DNA of 64,000 bases from contig CP102260.1 in the NCBI GenBank assembly GCA_025146925.1, positions 883,001-947,000 on the forward strand. The letters run 5' to 3'. The notes under the pieces are model-generated. The model was given only the letters and a program-made list of their open reading frames with translations. It was not told where the DNA came from and made no database searches. This document shows, piece after piece, positions 52,139 to 61,806 of this stretch (positions are counted from its first letter, which is position 1; each line of letters begins with the position of its first letter). Position numbers and translations under genes: made by a program. The stretch is from [Bacteroides] pectinophilus (GTDB lineage: Bacteria > Bacillota > Clostridia > Lachnospirales > Lachnospiraceae).

Positions 52139-54157
52139 GTGAGCAGAAAGATCGGAGATACGGTTACACTGGATTACCGCGCAGGGATGCAGTCAGAATA
52201 TAAGCCGGAAGAATTTGTTGTCAGCGGAATCCTATATGATCGGGATGAGTATACCATCGAGGCATCTTATGTTGCTTTCGGGTCACAGGAGTTTTATGAT
52301 GAGCATGTCGCAGAGAATGACAGACAGTATAATATTTATTTTACTTTAAATGATTCTGCAAATGTATCTATGAATAATATTGATTCGGTTATAAAGCAGA
52401 TTGCAGCAGCTTGTGGGATCGAAGAAAAAAACGTTATAGTCAATGATCTCTATTTGCAATGGGTCTTGCAGCCGAGTTATGAAACGATTGCGGTATGCGG
52501 GGTTTTGATTCTTGCAATTGTACTTTTCTCTGTTGTGGTCATTTATAATATTTTTCAGGTCGGTATTGCCAACAAGATACAGGAGTATGGAAAAATCAAG
52601 GCTCTGGGAGCGACAAAAAAGCAGATGAAACAACTGATCTTCAGAGAGGGTATGTTTTTGACAATTTCTTCAATACCGGTTGGATTGCTTTTTGGCTTTC
52701 TGATTGCAAAATGCGGTTTTAACTGGCTGGTAGAACAGGGAAAACTTGTATCAACCGGAACTGGCTCTATGGGAGTCCAAAATCAGCAGATGCCACTGTT
52801 TTCCCTGCCTGTTATGCTTCTATGTATTTTCGTGTCATTTTTTACCGTTGCTTTGGCGCTGCGTAAACCAATGAAAATTGTTTCACGGATTTCACCTATC
52901 GAAGCAACACGGTATTTAGAAAATGCAGAAACACACAAAAAAGGAAAACGAAATGGCAGAAAAAATGTCACCGTGTTTTCTATGGCAATGGCAAATGTAA
53001 CGGGTAATCCCAAAAGAACTATTGGTACTATCCTCACAATGGGTTTTTCTTGCGTATTGTTTGTGATTATCTCTAATTATGTGGGAAATATTGACACGGA
53101 GCATGAAGCACGTCTTTCTGTTAATCATGGACAATTTGAACTGCAGCTTGACTATTCTGCTGAGTACGATGAAAGATATCCGGAGAATAATCTGGATACG
53201 ATTCTGACGGATGATCCATTGAATGATTCGCTGATTGAAGAAATCAAAAGCATTCCGGGAGTGACAGATGTCATGACGAGAGAGATTGTCTCTGTAAATC
53301 TGAACGGAACAAGATTTCCGGCTGATATTGTGAGTGAAAATGATTTTGATTTTATGCGCCAAGACGGGGATATTGGCTCTATGGACTATGATCAGGCGGT
53401 AAAGAATGGTGATATTTTCTTTGGCTGGTCGACGTGGATGGAACAAGACGGATATGCTCCGGGTGAATCCATTGCATTTGACTTTGAGAATGGAAGTGGA
53501 ACCTATACCTATCAGGGAAAGATTGCAGGATCTTTTGTAAGTGCGGACACTTATCTTGTCATTCCGGAAGGTGTATATCGTTCCATGAATCCGAGAGGAA
53601 CAGCCTATGGCTATCTGTGGGTGGACTGTGATAAAAAAGATGTGGCATCTGTAGAACAAAGTCTGAATACTTTGATTTCTAATACTTCGCATATAAAAAT
53701 GGATACTTATCATGCGCAGTTACAATCTGCCGAATTTGCAAGCAGCATGATGAAGCTTGGCTGTTATCTGTTTATGGCGGTTGTAGGACTCATCGGTTTT
53801 ATGAATATGGCAAACACCATAATCATGAATATTACGACAAAAAAGCAGGAATATGGTGTATTACAGGCTGTGGGTATGACAAATAAACAATTAAATTTAT
53901 GTCTGCAGTTACAGGGAATGATGTTTACGGTTGGTACCATATGCGTAGCTTTGGTCATTGGTCTGCCGCTCGGCTATGCACTTTTTTCCTATGCAAAACA
54001 TAATGGAATATTTGGAATGAATATCTATCATGTTCCAATCGTACCAATTTTTATTATGATTTTTTTGGTCGGTCTGTTGCAGATTGTACTTTCCTGCGTT
54101 TTAAGCAGTAATCTGAAAAAGGAAACGCTGGTAGAAAGAATAAGGTATCAGGGATAG
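52139..54157 (+). pseudogene. FtsX-type ABC permease missing its N-terminus
   Basis: A 672-residue open frame that begins inside the first extracellular domain (IGDTVTLDYRAGMQSEY, equivalent to about residue 150 of the 884-residue permease at 20694). The first membrane span is absent, as is the ATPase gene that should lie between kinase and permease. The remainder has both FtsX helix bundles. The junction is 7 bases after the kinase stop, so one deletion removed ATPase and permease start together. Not expected to work as an exporter. Confidence 0.82.
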
Positions 54158-54298
54158 CAAGTAATATGTAATGAACTAGGTCTTAACGAAGAGGAGAAAT
54201 AGATAACTTCCAATTTGTATGTATGGTAAATCTAAACTGTATTTTAGCAATATTTCCTATTGGTTAATTAAATTGAATAGAAATTAAACACTGTTCAA

Positions 54299-54327
54299 TT
54301 GTGCAATCTATATGAATCTGATATGCT
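54299..54327 (+). promoter_or_regulatory. Candidate promoter of the truncated XRE gene
   Basis: TTGTGC (54299-54304), 17-base spacer, TATGCT (54322-54327). ATTGAA/TTCAAT repeats lie just before. Confidence 0.45.
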
Positions 54328-54368
54328 GAGTATACAAAAGCTTTTGAATTTTTTAGGAGATGAAGCAA

Positions 54369-54512
54369 ATGGATATAGGCGTTGTTATAAAAAAATATAG
54401 AAAAGAAGCTGGTATGACGCAGGAGGAGATGGCAAACAGATTAGGCGTGACGACACCGGCTGTAAACAAATGGGAGAATAGTAATTCCAATGGCACCGGA
54501 TGCAGCAGATAA
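54369..54512 (+). pseudogene. Truncated XRE regulator
   Basis: Forty-seven codons with AGGAG upstream. It reads an XRE helix-turn-helix (KKYRKEAGMTQEEMANRLGV, TTPAVNKWENSN) and stops abruptly in another frame at GTGCSR. The following bases are those of a ParE-like gene, so the two were joined by deletion. Confidence 0.75.
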
Positions 54513-54741
54513 TCTGCTTGACAAGATGAAAGCAGAGATTACTAAGTTGTCAAGTTTTCCGAAAAAACATTCCTTGATTGATGAAGAGCCATGGAGGACT
54601 GAGGGAGTACGCAAGATTGTTGTTAAAAATTTCCTGATTTACTATTGGGTTGATGATGAAAATAACAGAGTTCAGGTAACAGCAGTTATTTATAGCAGGA
54701 GAGACCAGATCAGGCAGCTAAGCAATATGGATATGGAGTAG
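54490..54741 (+). pseudogene. RelE/ParE-type toxin gene, N-terminus missing
   Basis: An 83-residue frame equal to the last two thirds of a RelE/ParE toxin (MAPDAADNLLDKMKAEITKL, KIVVKNFLIYYWVDDENNRV, VIYSRRDQIRQL). The first beta strand and helix, about 25 residues, are absent, so toxicity is unlikely. No complete antitoxin gene is next to it. It abuts the truncated XRE gene. Confidence 0.75.
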
Positions 54742-54837
54742 TGGCTTAATCTATAAGGATTACTATAAAAGTATATAGTTGCAAATATATAAAACTGAAT
54801 ACATGCAATGAAAGAAGCAGATATGTGGAAATATTCC

Positions 54838-55260
54838 ATGAATGTATTGAAAAAGAAAACAAAATGCTACATATATACTCGTGTATCAACAGCAATTCAG
54901 GTGGATGGTTACAGCTTGGATGCACAGAAGGACAAGCTTAGGGAATATGCTGAATTTCAGGATATGGAGATTGTAGGAGAATATTCCGATGAGGGGCATT
55001 CCGGTAAGAATATAAAAGGTCATCAGGAATTTATGCGGATGCTGAATGATATTGAAGATGGAATTGACAGTCCCAAAGAAAACGGTAAACTGCTATATCT
55101 ATCATTGCTGCAGTAGCAGAGATGGAGAGGGGAAATATCAGAGTGCAGACAATGGCTGGGCGTGAGCAGAAGGCGAGAGAAGGTAAATAGAATGGCAGAT
55201 TTGCTCCTTATGGATATAGGTTGGAAAATGGTGAACTTGTCATTGCAGAGGATGAAGAGG
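54838..55260 (+). pseudogene. Serine recombinase remnant, second copy of the 48926 type
   Basis: It begins like 48926 with almost identical DNA (KCYIYTRVSTAIQVDGYSLD). A 126-base in-frame deletion joins DIEDG to IDSPKENGKLL. Then CTGCTTATA became CTGCTATA (frameshift) and TGG became TAG in the word that reads KWNGG in the parent. It fades out at GELVIAEDEE before 55272. Confidence 0.85.
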
Positions 55261-55271
55261 AAAGGTAGATA

Positions 55272-55748
55272 ATGGGTGAAAAAAGTATAGGTGGTAAACT
55301 GATTATATTAGCTATGGTAATTCTAATTATTGCATTTATTTTTTGTTTGTTTTACGAAAGTATTTCTTACAAATCAAGATATATTAAAATCAATTATGTG
55401 TGTGAATTACCAATTAGCTCGAATATGGATAACATAGTTTTGTTGAAAGATCCATTTCCGAGATTGAGATGTATAAGTGTTTTAGAGTTTGAAAAACTTT
55501 TAGGAGGGATTCTTGATAGGACAGATTTGTCAGAGAGTGAGACTGACAATATTAAAGCTTTAATAGAAAATGTACCGGACGATAAGTATATCTATATTTC
55601 AATTAGATATAAACTGGAAGGTGTATTTTACAGTGAGAAATCTGGGTCCTATGGACACAATGGAATTTATGGTTCTCAAGAATATGAAGCAGTATTTATT
55701 TATTGGGCTGATGAACCATTGGGAAACATGATTGATGGTTATATCTAA
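55272..55748 (+). CDS. Membrane-anchored hypothetical protein
   Basis: A 158-residue protein that I do not recognise. An N-terminal span (LIILAMVILIIAFIFCLFY) anchors an extracytoplasmic domain of about 130 residues with mixed strand and helix. AGGAAAGG precedes the ATG. It is lower in GC than its neighbours, and the IS256 copy sits 28 bases behind its stop. Function unknown. Confidence 0.55.
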   Translation: MGEKSIGGKLIILAMVILIIAFIFCLFYESISYKSRYIKINYVCELPISSNMDNIVLLKDPFPRLRCISVLEFEKLLGGILDRTDLSESETDNIKALIENVPDDKYIYISIRYKLEGVFYSEKSGSYGHNGIYGSQEYEAVFIYWADEPLGNMIDGYI

Positions 55749-55776
55749 TAACGAATTGAGTGAAAAGTGGAGTGAC

Positions 55777-57259
55777 GGGAGACCGTTTCAAGTTTTGTGT
55801 AAACGTTAAAAACTGATATAAGATTTGTGAATAGTTACAAATGGGCAGAGCCGATTTTCCGGATTCTGCCCATATCTGCATTATACAGTAGTTTTTTGGC
55901 ATGTCAATAAAACCTGCCTAAAATTGACTGCTTTACAGGTTCCGTCCTGCCAGACGTTCTTCAAAATAAATTTCAAGCTGGGAATGGATCTGTCCCCAGT
56001 CCTGCCTGTGTCCGGTCCATTTTTTCGTGATATCCATGGTTGCCAGATACAGCATTTTCAAAAGGCTGTCATCTGACGGAAAAACGGTCTTGCTTTTGGT
56101 CACTTTCCGAAGCTGACGGTTGAATCCTTCAATGGCATTTGTGGTATAAATCAAACGTCTTACAGCTTCTGGATACTTGAAATAAGTGGACAGTGTTGCC
56201 CAGTTATCATGCCAGGATTTATAGATTTTTGGGTACTTGGAATCCCATTTATCCTTGAACAATTCTAACTCATTTAAAGCTGTTTCTTCCGTTGGAGCTG
56301 CATATACAAGCTTCAGATCAGCCATCAGTTTTTTGATGTCTTTGTATGAAACAAACTTCGTTGAATTACGAATCTGATGGATGATACACTGTTGAATCTC
56401 TGTTTTTGGATAAACAGCCTCGATTGCCTGTGGAAATCCATTTAAACCATCAACGCATGCAATCAGGATATCCTCAACGCCTCTGTTTTTTAATCCATTC
56501 ATGATAGAAAGCCAGAACTTTGCACTTTCGTTTTCTCCAACATACATTCCAAGAACATCTTTTTTCCCATTCATATCGATACCAAGGGCAATGTAAACCG
56601 CACGTTTTACAATACGTCCTTCACTGCGGACGTGATAGTGGATTGCATCCATAAATACTACAGCATACACTTCTTCCAAAGGGCGTTCCTGCCATTCTTT
56701 TACAATCGGCAGGATTTTGTCTGTGATCCGGCTGATTGTGCTGTCAGAAATATCAATATCGTATAATTCACGCATGTGGGATTCAATGTCTCCAGTTGTC
56801 ATTCCCTTGGCATACATGGAAAGTATTTTTTCTTCCATGTCCTGAGTTACGGTATTCTGATATTTTTTAATCAGCTGTGGTTCATAATCACCGTTACGAT
56901 CCCTTGGTATAGCTACATCCATATCTCCATAACTGGTGTGCATGGTTTTGCTGGAATGTCCATTTCTACTATTGTCTGTTTCTTTGTTCCGATAGTCATA
57001 CTTGGAATATCCTAATTCTTCATCTAGTTCTTCATCCAAAGCACCTTCCAAAATGACAGACATCATGTCACGCATGATGCTGTTAACATCAGTGCCATCT
57101 TTGATGCTGATATCATTATTTTTCAGATAGTCACGCATCATTTCTCTCATTGCTGCTTTTTGTGGGCTGTCTTTTCTTCTTGCCATAAAAATAACCTCCA
57201 AACTGAGTAATTTTATCTTACATCAGTTTGGAGGTTTACACAAACTTTGGGATACTCCC
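55777..57259 (-). mobile_element. IS256-family insertion sequence
   Basis: About 1483 bases. Left end GGGAG...AAGTTTTGTGTAAAC and right end (complement) GGGAG...AAAGTTTGTGTAAAC, then ACTGATNTAAGAT inside both, make imperfect terminal inverted repeats. AGTGAC stands outside both ends (55771-55776 and 57260-57265), a probable target duplication (at least 6 of the usual 8-9 bases). One transposase gene fills it. Confidence 0.87.
55933..57186 (-). CDS. IS256-family transposase
   Basis: A 417-residue DDE transposase (Mutator superfamily). The Asp residues are in VVFMDAIHYHV and ILIACVDGLNGFP, and the Glu is in TNAIEGFNRQLRKVTK, the typical family end. The start at 57186 follows GGAGG; the frame reaches 57201. 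Gene is intact. Confidence 0.93.
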   Translation of the reverse strand: MARRKDSPQKAAMREMMRDYLKNNDISIKDGTDVNSIMRDMMSVILEGALDEELDEELGYSKYDYRNKETDNSRNGHSSKTMHTSYGDMDVAIPRDRNGDYEPQLIKKYQNTVTQDMEEKILSMYAKGMTTGDIESHMRELYDIDISDSTISRITDKILPIVKEWQERPLEEVYAVVFMDAIHYHVRSEGRIVKRAVYIALGIDMNGKKDVLGMYVGENESAKFWLSIMNGLKNRGVEDILIACVDGLNGFPQAIEAVYPKTEIQQCIIHQIRNSTKFVSYKDIKKLMADLKLVYAAPTEETALNELELFKDKWDSKYPKIYKSWHDNWATLSTYFKYPEAVRRLIYTTNAIEGFNRQLRKVTKSKTVFPSDDSLLKMLYLATMDITKKWTGHRQDWGQIHSQLEIYFEERLAGRNL

Positions 57260-57305
57260 AGTGACAGCGAACTTTTTTCAATGGTTCGCCGTTGTTGGCT
57301 ATTAT

Positions 57306-57748
57306 TTATCTACATCCGCGCCATTTGTCATATAGCTCTTGTATATTTTTTGGAAGCTTGTCAGGTAACATGGCATTTATAGCATCTTCGTTACCATCTT
57401 TCGTTGCTGTTTTATAATACCAGCACTTAAACTTTAAGAGGGAGAGAGTTTTTTGAAGCTCCTGGATTTCAGTTTCAACAGCTGATTTTCTGGCTTCAAA
57501 TAATGCTTTCCTTTTTTCATAGCTGGAGCTGCCTTCAGATACCAAGAAAAAAATTGCTTTATATCTTTAATCTCAAGACCGGATTTCTTCAGACATTCAA
57601 TAATACGAAGTGCTTCTAATTCATTATCGCTGAAATAACGGATATTTCCCTTGCGTTCCAGATTAGGGAAAAAGCCTTCCTTGTCATAATACCTTAATGT
57701 AGAAACAGGAAGACCAAACATTGCAGAGACCTGACCGATTGTATACAT
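57306..57748 (-). pseudogene. MerR-family regulator with a frameshift in a poly-T run
   Basis: The first frame gives MYTIGQVSAMFGLPVSTLRYYDKEGFFP and the winged helix, through EIKDIKQFF, then loses the frame in a run of seven T (minus strand, near 57550). The C-terminal dimer helix continues in the other frame (VSEGSSSYEKRKALFEARK to DKWRGCR). The original was about 145 residues, of the type that controls oxidoreductase genes. AGAAGG precedes the start at 57748. A length change in the T run could restore it. Confidence 0.8.
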
Positions 57749-57749
57749 A

Positions 57750-57922
57750 AAAAACCTTCTTTCAAAATACACTTGACCTAAAGTTAGCATTAGATTGTGT
57801 GATGTTTATATCATTCGCCAGTCCCAAAATGCTCGTCCTAAAACATACTTAGCCTTGCGCACAATATCCAATAAGTGTTAAAATATACTTTATAAATAAT
57901 ATATATAAGGAGAGTAAAAATT
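57750..57922 (+). promoter_or_regulatory. MerR-type operator and spacer before the chemotaxis gene
   Basis: CTTGACCTAAAGTTAGCATTAG (as CTTGACC, CTAAAGTTAGCATTAG) has the promoter-plus-dyad form used by MerR regulators. Its usual target gene is not present on either side. Only this and the ribosome site AAGGAG of the next gene are recognised here. Confidence 0.45.
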
Positions 57923-59584
57923 ATGAAGAGTAAAAAGAAGAAGTACAGATATGGAATTAAGGAAAAGACACTGTCATTTATTTTATTCCCGTGTATAATG
58001 ATTGCGCTGTTCTCATGCATTTACACCGGATACAGCCAGTATAATACGATTGAGGATGAGATAGGCACGGAGTTAAAGACAGCGGCATATGGTGCACGTA
58101 TAATAAGTGAAAGTCTTGGAATGAATGCTGATGAGATGAAGTCTCAGATAGATACATATGCAGATGAAACTGACACAGAGATTACCATATTTAATGGCGA
58201 TGTAAGAACTGTGACATCTATAGATAATGCGCTTAACACAAAGATGGATGCACATATAGAAGAACAGCTTATAAAAACAAAAGCAAATCTCTATGTGAAA
58301 GATGCTCTGGTAAATGGTGAAGAATATTTTGGATACTATATTCCGTTTGTGCAGAATAATGAATTACGTGGAGCAGCATTTTCAGGAATTCCCAAGGCAA
58401 AGGCACAGAGCATTATAATTAAGAAGGTAGTTGCCATGGTAATCAGCATAGTGATTATTATGGCAGTATTTGTAACGATTGCTGTTTTACAGATAGGCCG
58501 GATACTTAAGAAGCTTACAGTTGCCTCAGATTATGCAGAATCGCTGGATGAAAATGACCTATGTGTTGAATATGATAATAAGATAAAGAATGATGTCGAT
58601 GAGTATACCGAGATTGCTAATATCCTTTACAGGGCAATTAATAAGTTACGCGATTTGATAACGAATATAAATACATCTTCACAGAGTTCTTTAAATATAT
58701 CTTCAGAGCTGAGCCGGAACTCACAGAATCTCAGCCGTACAACGACTGAAATTGCCAACGTAATAAGTAATGTTACAGAAGGTGCGCAGAATCAGGCTGA
58801 TGAGACGCAGAAGGTTGCAGAATCTATACAGAACATGGGTAAAGATATAGAAATAATCGTAGATAATGGGGACAAATTGTCTGAAGCAGCACAGAATATG
58901 TCAGCAGCACAGAATAAAGTAGTTGATACTATGTCTGTACTGCATAGTACGAACCAGACGATAATGAATGATGTAACAGAAGTTAATAATCAGATAGAAA
59001 TAACCAACAATAGTATCAAATCAATATATTCTGCATTAAGTATTATTCAAGACATTGCAGAGCAGACGAACCTGTTATCCCTTAATGCGTCAATAGAGGC
59101 TGCAAGAGCAGGAGAGGCAGGTAAAGGCTTTGCGGTTGTTGCAAGTGAGATAAAGCAGCTTGCAGACCAGAGTTCTACCAACAGCTCTGAGATTGAATGC
59201 AGTCTTCAGGCGTTAATTGAGAACTATAAGCTCATCATTGATAAGATGGAGAATACAACAGCTAATATTGGCGAACAGAATGATAAGTTACGTGAGACAG
59301 AGTCTGATTTTGAGACATTAAACAGCGGTATTGCAGAGACTACAACTCAGATAAAAGAGATTAATGATATAGTTTCGGATATTAACAATCAGCGGGAAGT
59401 AATTAATGAAGCTGTTCTTAACCTGTCGGCTATTTCTGAAGAGAATGCCGCAAGCAGCCAGGAGGTTATGGCAAGCGTAGAAGAGCTTAACAGTATAGTA
59501 TCGATTGTTGATGATAAGGCATCTGAACTTGAGAAGATGAATAAGGAGCTGAACGAACTGGTAGCGGTGTTCAGGATTGACTGA
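57923..59584 (+). CDS. Methyl-accepting chemotaxis protein
   Basis: A 553-residue receptor. Span 1 ([20 protein letters not shown]), a periplasmic-side sensor of about 130 residues with a single-Cache-like layout, span 2 ([20 protein letters not shown]), a HAMP domain, and a long coiled-coil signalling domain. The kinase-contact hairpin is [31 protein letters not shown], the universal MCP motif. Gln/Glu pairs for methylation lie in flanking helices. It senses an extracellular ligand and controls CheA. AGGAGAG precedes the ATG. Chromosomal codon use. Confidence 0.94.
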   Translation: MKSKKKKYRYGIKEKTLSFILFPCIMIALFSCIYTGYSQYNTIEDEIGTELKTAAYGARIISESLGMNADEMKSQIDTYADETDTEITIFNGDVRTVTSIDNALNTKMDAHIEEQLIKTKANLYVKDALVNGEEYFGYYIPFVQNNELRGAAFSGIPKAKAQSIIIKKVVAMVISIVIIMAVFVTIAVLQIGRILKKLTVASDYAESLDENDLCVEYDNKIKNDVDEYTEIANILYRAINKLRDLITNINTSSQSSLNISSELSRNSQNLSRTTTEIANVISNVTEGAQNQADETQKVAESIQNMGKDIEIIVDNGDKLSEAAQNMSAAQNKVVDTMSVLHSTNQTIMNDVTEVNNQIEITNNSIKSIYSALSIIQDIAEQTNLLSLNASIEAARAGEAGKGFAVVASEIKQLADQSSTNSSEIECSLQALIENYKLIIDKMENTTANIGEQNDKLRETESDFETLNSGIAETTTQIKEINDIVSDINNQREVINEAVLNLSAISEENAASSQEVMASVEELNSIVSIVDDKASELEKMNKELNELVAVFRID

Positions 59585-59634
59585 TAAGCGTGCATGGGTG
59601 GCACTGGTGGTTGCACTTGAGGTTCAAATACACA

Positions 59635-59663
59635 TTGAAACCAATAAATTTTTGTGGTAAAAT
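59635..59663 (+). promoter_or_regulatory. Promoter of the interrupted pyrE-like gene
   Basis: TTGAAA (59635-59640), 17-base spacer, TAAAAT (59658-59663), 88 bases before ATG 59751. Confidence 0.7.
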
Positions 59664-59750
59664 GTGAACGATATTTGGAAGCTTTTATAATTTACATAAA
59701 AAATAACAATAACGGCACAAAGCCACATAAACAGGAGGTTCTAGGATATA

Positions 59751-59804
59751 ATGGAAGCATATAAAAGTGAATTTATAGATTTCCTACCTGCTCCTTTATC
59801 TTAA
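59751..59804 (+). pseudogene. First codons of a pyrE-like gene, interrupted by an integrated element
   Basis: With AGGAGG and a spacer ideal for translation, ATG 59751 opens MEAYKSEFIDF, then LPAPLS and stop. MExYKxEFIxFM is the start of Lachnospiraceae orotate phosphoribosyltransferase as I remember it. Element DNA begins around 59780, so the remainder of the gene should lie beyond the window. The identification rests on 11 residues and remains tentative. Confidence 0.5.
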
Positions 59805-59812
59805 CCCTTGTG

Positions 59813-59857
59813 AATGCCCTCAAATGCTTGATTTTACAGGCTTTGAGGGCATTTTTA
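59813..59857 (+). terminator. Terminator at the element edge
   Basis: AATGCCCTCAAA (59813-59824) pairs with TTTGAGGGCATT (59842-59853), followed by TTTAATT. Confidence 0.75.
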
Positions 59858-59911
59858 ATTTGAGAGGAAACTATCGTAACTTATCATAAAATGGTGTAAT
59901 TTGATGAAAAA

Positions 59912-59935
59912 AGTGTGTAGTAAAGTGTGTAGTAA
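59912..59935 (+). repeat. Tandem 12-bp direct repeat near the element end
   Basis: AGTGTGTAGTAA twice without a gap (59912-59923, 59924-59935), about 110 bases from the interruption. Position suits arm-type integrase binding sites. Confidence 0.6.
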
Positions 59936-59979
59936 TTCGTAGGAAGGATACGCTAAATATCAAGAGTGGCAGTTGATTC

Positions 59980-60019
59980 GTCCATGTGTTTGTAGAGATA
60001 CAGATGCATGGACTTTTTT
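59980..60019 (+). terminator. Terminator or attenuator upstream of the ParM-like gene
   Basis: GTCCATG (59980-59986) pairs with CATGGAC (60007-60013), inner TGTA/TACA, then TTTTTTA. It lies 48 bases before the ParM-like start and could limit entry of transcription. Confidence 0.7.
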
Positions 60020-60061
60020 ATTTTGGTTACCGGCACAGATGCCGGAGAAAGAGAGGATTAT

Positions 60062-61024
60062 ATGACAGAGAAGATTAGAGAATACAGTATGAACGGAGCA
60101 CTGATTATCGGTGTGGATAATGGCTACGGAAATATGAAAACAGCCAGAAGATGCTTTAAGACAGCAATTGCAAAGTATGACAGCGCACCTGTGTTAAGCA
60201 GAGATTATATCGAGTACGATGGTGGATATTATGTCATTGGAGAGGGAAGAAAGGGTTTTGTGGCAGATAAGCAGACTGATGACGACAATTATATGCTGAC
60301 ACTTGCGGCTATTGTAAAGGAACTGGAAGCAAGAGGAATGACAGACTCTGTAAACAGGGCAAGGATTCATCTTGCAGTTGGGCTTCCTCTGAAATGGGTG
60401 CAGGCACAGAGGGAGGACTTTAAGAGATATATGCTTAGAAACAGCAGTGTGGAGGTCGGCTATAAGGACAGACTTTATTGTATTGAGTTTGCAGGATGTA
60501 CGGTTATGCCGCAGTGTTACTCGGCAGTGACAGAGAATCTGAAGGATTTTGCAGGTGTAACGCTTCTTGCAGATATTGGAAACGGTACCATGAATCTGAT
60601 GTATCTGAATAACGGTAGACCAATGGAAAGCAAGGCATGGACCGAGAAGCTTGGTGTGTTCCAGTGCTTTCAGAAGATTCACAATATGGTGCAGGACAAA
60701 ACGGGAGACAATCTTATGGATGATGTAATTGATAATATTCTCCGTAGCGGAAAGATTGAACTGCCGGATCCCCATGCATCACTCGTGGAAAAGGCTATTT
60801 GTGACTATGTGGAGGAGATTTTTCAGAAGCTTCGTGACCATGAATATAATGAGAAGCTGATGAAGGTTTACTTCATGGGTGGCGGAGCAAGGCTGGTTGA
60901 AAATTTCGGCGAGTACAATCCTGAAAATACAGTCTTTAACAATGATATCCGTGCTAATGCAAAGGGCTATGAGTATTACTGCTATATGCTTTTAAGACAT
61001 CAGGAAAGAGCAGGCAGAAGGTAG
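60062..61024 (+). CDS. ParM/StbA-like actin-family protein
   Basis: A 320-residue ATPase of the plasmid actin (Alp/ParM) class. Phosphate 1 is IIGVDNGYGNMKTA, phosphate 2 LLADIGNGTMNLMYLN, adenosine motif YFMGGGARLVENF. Such proteins polymerise to push DNA copies apart and stabilise plasmids or excised elements. The start at 60062 follows GAGAGGA; the frame reaches 60008 through a terminator. A partner gene follows by 10 bases. Confidence 0.88.
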   Translation: MTEKIREYSMNGALIIGVDNGYGNMKTARRCFKTAIAKYDSAPVLSRDYIEYDGGYYVIGEGRKGFVADKQTDDDNYMLTLAAIVKELEARGMTDSVNRARIHLAVGLPLKWVQAQREDFKRYMLRNSSVEVGYKDRLYCIEFAGCTVMPQCYSAVTENLKDFAGVTLLADIGNGTMNLMYLNNGRPMESKAWTEKLGVFQCFQKIHNMVQDKTGDNLMDDVIDNILRSGKIELPDPHASLVEKAICDYVEEIFQKLRDHEYNEKLMKVYFMGGGARLVENFGEYNPENTVFNNDIRANAKGYEYYCYMLLRHQERAGRR

Positions 61025-61034
61025 GTGAGGCAAT

Positions 61035-61532
61035 ATGACAAAGCACTACAGGAATCACAACATCCGTTTCAATATGACGGATGAGGGAGGCGTGCAGGCG
61101 TGGGAACGCCTGCATTCCGCTGAAGTGGAACAGGACTTTAAGTCGCAGAATGCTTTTGTGGTGGCTGCGATTAATGATTATTATGAAAGGCATCTTGCCA
61201 AGAAAAACGATCCATATCTGGAGAGTCGGGAAAAGGAAGATGCCTTTGCAGACAGACTGGTGCAGACTGTGGAGCAGAAGCTTCTTTCAAATCTTCCGGC
61301 ACTTGCAGCCATGTATCAGATGCAACAGCAGGCATTTTTTCAGGCGGGACTGCAGGCTGGTGGGATAATGCCTTATCCGTATCAGCAGGGAAATCCGGGA
61401 GCTGAGGCATCGGTGGGGGTAAAGCTAGTTACGGAACCGATACAGGGCAGTGAACAACCGATAGAAGTTGTAAAGCAAGAACTGTCGGAGCCAGAAGAGA
61501 ATGAGTTTCTGGATTACTCGTTTGGTGTGTAA
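61035..61532 (+). CDS. Probable ParR-like partner of the ParM protein
   Basis: A 165-residue protein. The first 55 residues (RNHNIRFNMTDEGGVQAWER, NAFVVAAINDYYERHL) look like a ribbon-helix-helix DNA-binding fold, as in ParR. The rest is a Gln/Pro-rich region ending in acid residues (EPEENEFLDYSF), as in adaptor tails that bind the filament. Assignment is from position and layout; sequence similarity to ParR is too weak to see. GGTGAGG precedes the ATG. Confidence 0.6.
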   Translation: MTKHYRNHNIRFNMTDEGGVQAWERLHSAEVEQDFKSQNAFVVAAINDYYERHLAKKNDPYLESREKEDAFADRLVQTVEQKLLSNLPALAAMYQMQQQAFFQAGLQAGGIMPYPYQQGNPGAEASVGVKLVTEPIQGSEQPIEVVKQELSEPEENEFLDYSFGV

Positions 61533-61601
61533 ATTATGGATTCGTGTTGATTTTCAATTGATAAAAGAAGAAGTGGCATGATATAATTAACCACACAATG
61601 A

Positions 61602-61763
61602 GTGTGTGAGATAAAGGTTCAGATACCACTTCGAACGGTGGAAGAGTGGGAAGCGGGTCGAAGAAAGCCTCCTGAGTATATTCCACGGTTGAAAAAGTAT
61701 CAGATTATGTATGAACAGCAATTTGGGAAGCAAAACAAGAAGGAACACGATGATACTGTTTGA
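61602..61763 (+). pseudogene. Truncated small HTH gene
   Basis: A 53-codon frame whose residues VQIPLRTVEEWEAGRRKPPEYIPRLKKY are the second half of a Cro/C1-type HTH like the one at 32947 (PYRTMTEWELDNRHAPDYV). The first half of the domain is gone. Its stop TGA is the first three bases of the palindrome at 61761. Confidence 0.6.
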
Positions 61764-61783
61764 GGTCACAGTTTGTGACCTCA
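61761..61783. repeat. Palindrome A upstream of the ORF6N gene
   Basis: TGAGGTCACA, GTT, TGTGACCTCA: 10-bp arms. In one frame it reads LRSQFVTSE, like the internal copy. Confidence 0.9.
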
Positions 61784-61806
61784 GAATGAGTACACAGATT
61801 GTAGAC

